A DNA stretch of 9,391 nt from Lachnospiraceae bacterium UBA6452 (GTDB lineage Bacteria > Bacillota > Clostridia > Lachnospirales > Lachnospiraceae): positions 1-9,391 of the forward strand of contig DJNY01000106.1 of NCBI GenBank assembly GCA_002441865.1, read 5' to 3'. The translations under genes were made by a program, and so were the position numbers. The notes beneath the pieces were generated by a model. The model was not told where the DNA came from. It searched no databases and saw only the letters and a program-made list of their open reading frames with translations. This document shows, one piece after another, positions 6,156 to 9,391 of the stretch (positions are counted from its first letter, which is position 1; every line of letters begins with the position of its first letter).

Positions 6156-6428
6156 ATGTATAAGTATAGAAAGGATCTGTCAGAGGAAGAAAGAATATCG
6201 CAGAATATCACAAATCTGCTCGAAGCGGACAAAGGAGCAGTGGCATATGACAGGGATCTTGGCGTGGATCCGGAATGGAAGGATCAACCGGACGGAATGT
6301 ATGATGCTATGATGTTATCAGAAATGACAGATCTTGTGAATGAAAAAGAACCGCGTGGAACAACAACGCTGGAAATTGGTGATGATGATGAATTGGAGGT
6401 GAACGTAGAAATTGCTGAGCTTAGTTAA
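6156..6428 (+). CDS. W: Baseplate wedge protein, GPW/gp25 family
   Basis: The 90-residue protein is a short member of the gp25 family (P2 gpW 115, T4 gp25 132 residues). It has an N-terminal helix ISQNITNLLEADKGAVAYDRDLG (residues 15-36), matching 'I.QdI.qiL.T..Ger...p.fG', then a variable segment and the family hallmark EPR (65-67) followed by a short beta strand and an acidic end. gp25-type proteins have a sheath-like handshake domain and nucleate sheath polymerisation on the baseplate. GAGGAA at 6145-6150 lies 5 nt before ATG 6156. An ATG at 6151 is out of this frame and is rejected. The gene overlaps J by 17 nt, the W-J order of P2. Confidence 0.86.
   Translation: MYKYRKDLSEEERISQNITNLLEADKGAVAYDRDLGVDPEWKDQPDGMYDAMMLSEMTDLVNEKEPRGTTTLEIGDDDELEVNVEIAELS
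6395..6400 (+). promoter_or_regulatory. Ribosome binding site GGAGGT that fixes the TTG start of gene J
   Basis: The J frame has in-frame stops at 6400-6402 (TGA) and 6406-6408 (TAG), so initiation cannot lie upstream. The first possible start is TTG at 6412-6414, 11 nt after this strong GGAGGT, and the next in-frame ATG is only at codon 42. The site lies inside the end of gene W. Confidence 0.75.
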
Positions 6429-7497
6429 CTGGGAAAATGATGAAATATTGGATGCGGCTATTGAAGCATTCGAAAAGGAAGCAGGAGAACAGCTTTTTGC
6501 GGGGGATGAAAGACTGTGGCTGATCAATTCATTCATGTACATGGCTGACGTTGTCGCTGGAGAAATCAATCATATTGCCAATAATAACCTGATCATGTAT
6601 TGCGATGAAGAGACTCTCATGCTGAAGGCGGAAGAAAGGTTCATTGAAAGAGAACCGGCAGAGAAAGCAAGCGTAAAAATGCAGTTCACAATTACCGGAG
6701 CAGGAGAGAAGATAACAATTCCGAAAGGCACAAGAGCGACGGCGGAGGGAACACTTTTTTTCGAACTGCCGGAAGATTTGGTCGTAGCCGCAGGACAAAC
6801 AACTGCACTAGCAACCATGCAAGCTGTGGAAGCTGGAGTATCATACAATGATGTTGAGGTTGGAAAGATAACGATACTTGTAGATACAATACCATATGTA
6901 ACACATATCGAAAACACAGAAGCGCCTACTGGTGGAAAAGACATTGAAGATCTGGAACAGTTCCGGTTGAGGGTACTCAGAGCACCGAAACAATACAATA
7001 CGACCGGCGCACAGGATGCATATGTCGAAAATGCAAAAGCGGCTGATTCACTGATAACAGACGTTCAGGCTGCCAATAATGGACCGGATGTATATGTGTA
7101 TGTCCTGTGCAAAAATGGAATCATACCAAATCAGGACATACTTGATGAGGTAGAAAAGCGCCTGACTGCAAGCAATAAGAAGGCTCTGGTAGATAGATTA
7201 CATATAGCAGCTGCTACGCCCAAAAATTATACGATCAATCTCACATATAAGATTGCCCAGAGTGATTTTAGCAGAGCAACAGAGATACAGGGAAAAGTAC
7301 AGGAAGCAGTACAACAGTTCATTTCAGATATGCAGGCTAAAATGAATATAGATATCAATCCTGAAATCTTGAGAAAATATATATACAACGCGGGCGCTTC
7401 ATCGGTATCGATTTCAAGTCCAAACTACGCTAGTGTAGGAAAAAATGAAGTGGCAAAATGCACAACCACAAATGTAGCGTATGAGGGTGTCCTGTGA
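6412..7497 (+). CDS. J: Baseplate wedge protein J (gp47 family)
   Basis: A 361-residue protein starting at TTG with GGAGGT 11 nt upstream; in-frame stops exclude an earlier start. The N-terminal region (ERLWLINSFMYMADVVAGEI, about 33-52) is the helical part of Baseplate_J proteins. GAGEKITIPKGTRATAEGTL (96-115) matches their 'ipaGt.....dG..f.' barrel segment. APTGGKDIEDLEQFRLRVLR (171-190) is the hallmark 'GGxDxExDExxRxRV' region, followed by the long C-terminal domain with SDVQAAN-like and VYVYVLCKNG strands. P2 gpJ is 302 and related Firmicutes proteins about 350-400 residues, so this is full length. With W and I it forms the baseplate wedge that triggers sheath contraction. Confidence 0.92.
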   Translation: MLSLVNWENDEILDAAIEAFEKEAGEQLFAGDERLWLINSFMYMADVVAGEINHIANNNLIMYCDEETLMLKAEERFIEREPAEKASVKMQFTITGAGEKITIPKGTRATAEGTLFFELPEDLVVAAGQTTALATMQAVEAGVSYNDVEVGKITILVDTIPYVTHIENTEAPTGGKDIEDLEQFRLRVLRAPKQYNTTGAQDAYVENAKAADSLITDVQAANNGPDVYVYVLCKNGIIPNQDILDEVEKRLTASNKKALVDRLHIAAATPKNYTINLTYKIAQSDFSRATEIQGKVQEAVQQFISDMQAKMNIDINPEILRKYIYNAGASSVSISSPNYASVGKNEVAKCTTTNVAYEGVL

Positions 7498-7505
7498 GGT
7501 GAGCC

Positions 7506-8237
7506 ATGAGAATAAATGAAGTAAAAATGATCGATATTGTACCGAACAGCATAAGTCACGATGCGACGATTAAGGGACTTTGTGCTGCAGCAGATGTGAT
7601 AATGCATAGACTGGAAACGGAAATGCCAAAAGCAAATCTGTTTGAAAATCTAGAACTTTTTGCAGAAAAGGATTTGGATGCGATTGCAGAGGCGGAAGAG
7701 ATACCATGGTATGATACCTCATACGATAGACAAGTCAAGATCGGTATCATACACGATTACGAAAAATTCGCAATGATAATCGGAACAAAAGCTGCAGTCG
7801 AAGGCGTGACGACTAACATTTTCGGAGAATCTGAGGTGGAGGAGTGGTATGAATACGGAGGTTCGCAATATGGGTTTAAAATCCATACGCAGTCGCTGCT
7901 GACACCAAATATGAATGAAATATTTACGCGAGTGATTGACCATGTTAAGAACATGAGAGCCGGTCTTGAGTCGATAGCTGTCAACAGGAAAACAGCGCAA
8001 GCTATATTTGCAGGAACAGAGCAGTTCAGCACAGTGCATCCAGAGCCGATTAAAGACGGATACAAAGAGACAGAGACAATTCTATCAGAGACACAGAAGA
8101 TGGGAACAGAGCAGTTCAGCGCAGTGCATCCGGAGCCAATCAAGGACGGATACAAAGAGATAGAATCGGCAGCAGCCGAACAGGCAGGAGCAGCTGCAGG
8201 GCAGTTTGTCTCATATAAAGCGCCGCCAATTCAATAG
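7506..8237 (+). CDS. I: Baseplate/tail protein I (P2 gpI family) with C-terminal repeats
   Basis: The 243-residue protein follows J by 8 nt, with TGAGGTGAG (7495-7503) as ribosome binding site. Residues 10-120 carry the gpI pattern: DIVPNSISHD start, LENLELFAEKDLDAIAEAEE then IPWYD, a GTKAAVEGVTTNIFG block (93-107) equivalent to 'GTxxAIxxAL', and EEWYEYGGSQYGFKI (112-126) equivalent to 'xEWwexGGxPyxF'. gpI joins wedge proteins W and J to the tail fibres. From residue 170 to the end, three units with a 30-residue period follow (170, 200, 230): two nearly identical, the third decayed and stopped after 14 residues. Such a tail is not part of the P2 protein (176 residues). Confidence 0.88.
   Translation: MRINEVKMIDIVPNSISHDATIKGLCAAADVIMHRLETEMPKANLFENLELFAEKDLDAIAEAEEIPWYDTSYDRQVKIGIIHDYEKFAMIIGTKAAVEGVTTNIFGESEVEEWYEYGGSQYGFKIHTQSLLTPNMNEIFTRVIDHVKNMRAGLESIAVNRKTAQAIFAGTEQFSTVHPEPIKDGYKETETILSETQKMGTEQFSAVHPEPIKDGYKEIESAAAEQAGAAAGQFVSYKAPPIQ
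8013..8234 (+). repeat. Tandem 90-bp (30-codon) repeats in the 3' end of gene I
   Basis: Bases 8013-8070 and 8103-8160 match at 53 of 58 positions. All five differences are transitions; four are silent and one changes Thr to Ala. Both encode GTEQFSxVHPEPIKDGYKE. A third unit beginning at 8193, exactly 90 bp further on, encodes AAGQFVSYKAPPIQ, which keeps Gln-Phe and Pro-Ile at the same offsets, then the gene stops. The pattern suggests an old unit followed by a more recent duplication kept under protein-level selection. Confidence 0.85.
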
Positions 8238-8310
8238 TTTCAAAATTCAACCGGTTGTGTTCACAGCCGGTTGAATTTCTATAAAAATAAAGAAAGGAAG
8301 GAAAGGAATC
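8238..8310 (+). other. Intergenic spacer between baseplate and fibre modules
   Basis: This 73-bp gap is the longest non-coding stretch in the window. It holds the 16-bp hairpin, an A-rich segment (ATAAAAATAAAG) and a purine ribosome binding tract AAAGGAAGGAAAGG ending a few bases before ATG 8311. No convincing -35/-10 pair was found. Its position between gpI and the collar/fibre gene is a common place for module exchange among phages. Confidence 0.6.
8243..8278 (+). terminator. Hairpin between gene I and the tail fibre genes, possible terminator
   Basis: AAATTCAACCGG (8243-8254) and CCGGTTGAATTT (8267-8278) are perfect reverse complements. Four further pairs (one U-G) extend the stem inward to 16 bp around a GTTC loop at 8259-8262. 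It lies 5 nt after the stop of gene I in the only non-overlapping spacer of any length. The T-run is weak (TTTCTAT), so it may only reduce read-through into the fibre genes, or protect mRNA ends after processing. Confidence 0.6.
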
Positions 8311-8883
8311 ATGCCACAGGTATTTAATCCGGCAGTACTGACCAATCAGGGAATTGCACTGCTCAACAAGGCACAGGCAGGTCAGTGCAAGATCGAATTT
8401 GTCAAAATGGCGGTCGGAAGCGGATCATACGCAACGAGCGAAAAAACGGTATCAGCATTGCAGGCGCGTACAGCCCTGAAAGCTGAAAAAAACAGCTATA
8501 AGTTGATATCGAAAAAACTCAAGACAGAAAACTCTGTGCAGCTAACAGCAATGATCAGCAACCAGGATCCATTGACGCTTGAAACACTTGTCACAGCGGG
8601 GTATTACATCAATGAGATCGCGTTATACGCAAAAGAATCAGGTGCAGCGGATTCGACAGCAGTTATTTATTCGATCGCGGTCGTAAGTGGAGCAAATGGA
8701 GACTTTATGCCGCCATACAACGGGCACAATCCGGCGCAGATCACGCAGGACTTTATCGTTACTGTTTCAAATTCGTCGGCAGTCATTGTGAATGTAGCAG
8801 GACAGGCTCTGCCACGAAGTGAATTCGAAGCGCTTGGTCTGTCTGTCACGGATGGAAAAGTAGTACAAACAATTAACAAATAA
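8311..8883 (+). CDS. Tail-collar fibre protein (N-terminal gpH-like domain, stand-alone)
   Basis: The 190-residue protein matches the phage tail-collar fibre domain that forms the baseplate-attachment N-terminus of P2 gpH-type fibres. Visible family marks are LTNQGIALLNKAQAG (residues 10-24) and IEFVKMAVGSGSY (28-40, 'itkiavGdG'), then LxARTALKAE. Further on come LTAMISNQD-type strands, GYYINEIALYAKE (about 97-109) and a QITQDFIVTVSNSSAV strand near 143-158. It ends in GLSVTDGKVVQTINK with no shaft or receptor-binding region, so it is a short adaptor whose adhesin is on another polypeptide, probably the next gene. A purine-rich GGAAGGAAAGG site precedes the ATG. P2 gpH is 669 residues. Confidence 0.85.
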   Translation: MPQVFNPAVLTNQGIALLNKAQAGQCKIEFVKMAVGSGSYATSEKTVSALQARTALKAEKNSYKLISKKLKTENSVQLTAMISNQDPLTLETLVTAGYYINEIALYAKESGAADSTAVIYSIAVVSGANGDFMPPYNGHNPAQITQDFIVTVSNSSAVIVNVAGQALPRSEFEALGLSVTDGKVVQTINK

Positions 8884-8900
8884 AAAACAGGAGGTAAAAA

Positions 8901-9391
8901 ATGAGTGAGGTAAGTAAGTTTTTGATGACAGATGAAACTGGGCTTGCGATTGCGGAACAGATGCGACTGCAAAATGAGATTCTGTCTGCTATCGGTTCCG
9001 GGGTGGCGTACAAGCCATCGTCTCTGAAAGACGTGATCAATATTATCAGAAGTGGTAAGGCAAGCACGGTATTCCAGATCGGTGATCAGATTATTCTGAA
9101 ATGGAAGGATATTACAACAGGAGCAGAGTATGATTGCCCGATGGATGTCGTCTCTTTCCAAAATGCGACACTGCAGGATGGAGAAGAGGTGCCATCTATG
9201 AGATTACAGTGCCATTATGCGACGCTGTACGGTGTACAGTTTAACAATTATCAAGCGTTTTATTATGCAGAAAATGGACTGGCAGCAGGCACGTATCACA
9301 TCGAGATTGGTACAACATGGGGAAATAATTGCGTAGCTGGCAAAAAGTATCAGTTCACGATTACACAGGCGGTTCCGGCGGGCGGTCAGGA
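8901..9391 (+). CDS. Putative tail fibre / receptor-binding-like protein, N-terminal part (3' end outside window)
   Basis: An open frame starts at ATG 8901 with AGGAGGT at 8889-8895, 5 nt upstream, and runs without a stop to the window end (163 codons). The first 30 residues (SKFLMTDETGLAIAEQMRLQ onward) form a helix typical of fibre N-termini. A block KPSSLKDVINIIRSGKAS then VFQIGDQIIL (38-65) follows, then beta strands with aromatic residues (YYAENGLAAGTYHIEIGTTW, 121-140; KYQFTITQAVPAGGQ, 149-163). I recall similar SxxDVxxIVRxG and IGDQ blocks in fibre-region proteins of gut Clostridia phages, but I cannot name the family with certainty. Position directly after the collar adaptor suggests a host-recognition role. 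The C-terminal, probably variable, part is not in the window. Confidence 0.75.
   Translation, partial: MSEVSKFLMTDETGLAIAEQMRLQNEILSAIGSGVAYKPSSLKDVINIIRSGKASTVFQIGDQIILKWKDITTGAEYDCPMDVVSFQNATLQDGEEVPSMRLQCHYATLYGVQFNNYQAFYYAENGLAAGTYHIEIGTTWGNNCVAGKKYQFTITQAVPAGGQ

Noticed and set aside
6151..6312. 53-codon ORF from ATG 6151, sharing the ribosome binding site of gene W and lying in the -1 frame of the gpU-like gene
   Set aside because: It is almost wholly inside W in another frame, very basic and without family likeness. The A-rich end of the gpU-like gene (G_AAA_AAG) is not a proper slippery heptamer.
8255..8285. Promoter for the fibre genes (TTGTGT with TATAAA)
   Set aside because: The spacing is 19 bp, the -35 match is poor, and the candidate lies inside the hairpin arm.
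1..9391. Novel defence system, CRISPR array, tRNA, IS element or attachment site
   Set aside because: All sequence is accounted for by tail genes on one strand, apart from spacers under 80 bp. No repeat-spacer pattern, cloverleaf or transposase was seen on either strand.

Overview
The window is a stretch of the late structural module of a contractile-tailed (myovirus-type, P2/Mu-like) bacteriophage or prophage, or possibly a derived R-type tailocin. All genes are on the + strand, tightly packed, with 1-17 nt overlaps or very short gaps. Moderately AT-rich sequence, AGGAGG-type ribosome binding sites, abundant ATA/AGA codons and Firmicutes-style tail proteins suggest a low-GC Clostridia host, plausibly a gut Lachnospiraceae. 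That host guess is inference from style; no host gene is present.

Layout: (1) 1-1274, the C-terminal part of the tail sheath protein (cut by the window start) and the tail tube protein. (2) 1286-1875, the tail assembly chaperone E and its -1 frameshift product E+E'. The slippery heptamer T_TTT_TTA at 1669-1675 is followed 9 nt later by a perfect 6-bp hairpin. (3) 1868-4309, an 813-aa TP901-type tape measure protein. (4) 4306-6145, tail-tip and baseplate hub: a 61-aa LysM-like tail protein X, the 303-aa gpD-like hub, a 59-aa single-domain OB-like protein where a spike protein would be expected, and a 190-aa gpU-like protein with a very basic C-terminus. (5) 6156-8237, baseplate wedge: gp25/W, gp47/J (TTG start) and gpI. 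gpI ends in a 30-residue-period repeat of two strong copies plus one decayed, cut-off copy. (6) 8238-8310, a short spacer with a 16-bp terminator-like hairpin. (7) 8311-9391, a 190-aa tail-collar fibre protein and the first 163 codons of a fibre-like or receptor-binding-like protein that runs off the window.

The genes fit one assembly pathway. Chaperones E/E+E' load onto the tape measure, the tube polymerises around it and the sheath around the tube. X, D, the OB-like protein and U form the tail ends and hub, W/J/I build the baseplate wedges, and the last two genes supply host-recognition parts. Whether this is a full phage or a headless tailocin cannot be decided here, because head, packaging, lysis and integration genes lie outside. 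I found no RNA genes, CRISPR array, insertion sequence or attachment site, and no convincing promoter. No defence or other new system is visible. The most unusual points are the minimal spike candidate, the in-register repeat of gpI and the polybasic gpU-like tail.
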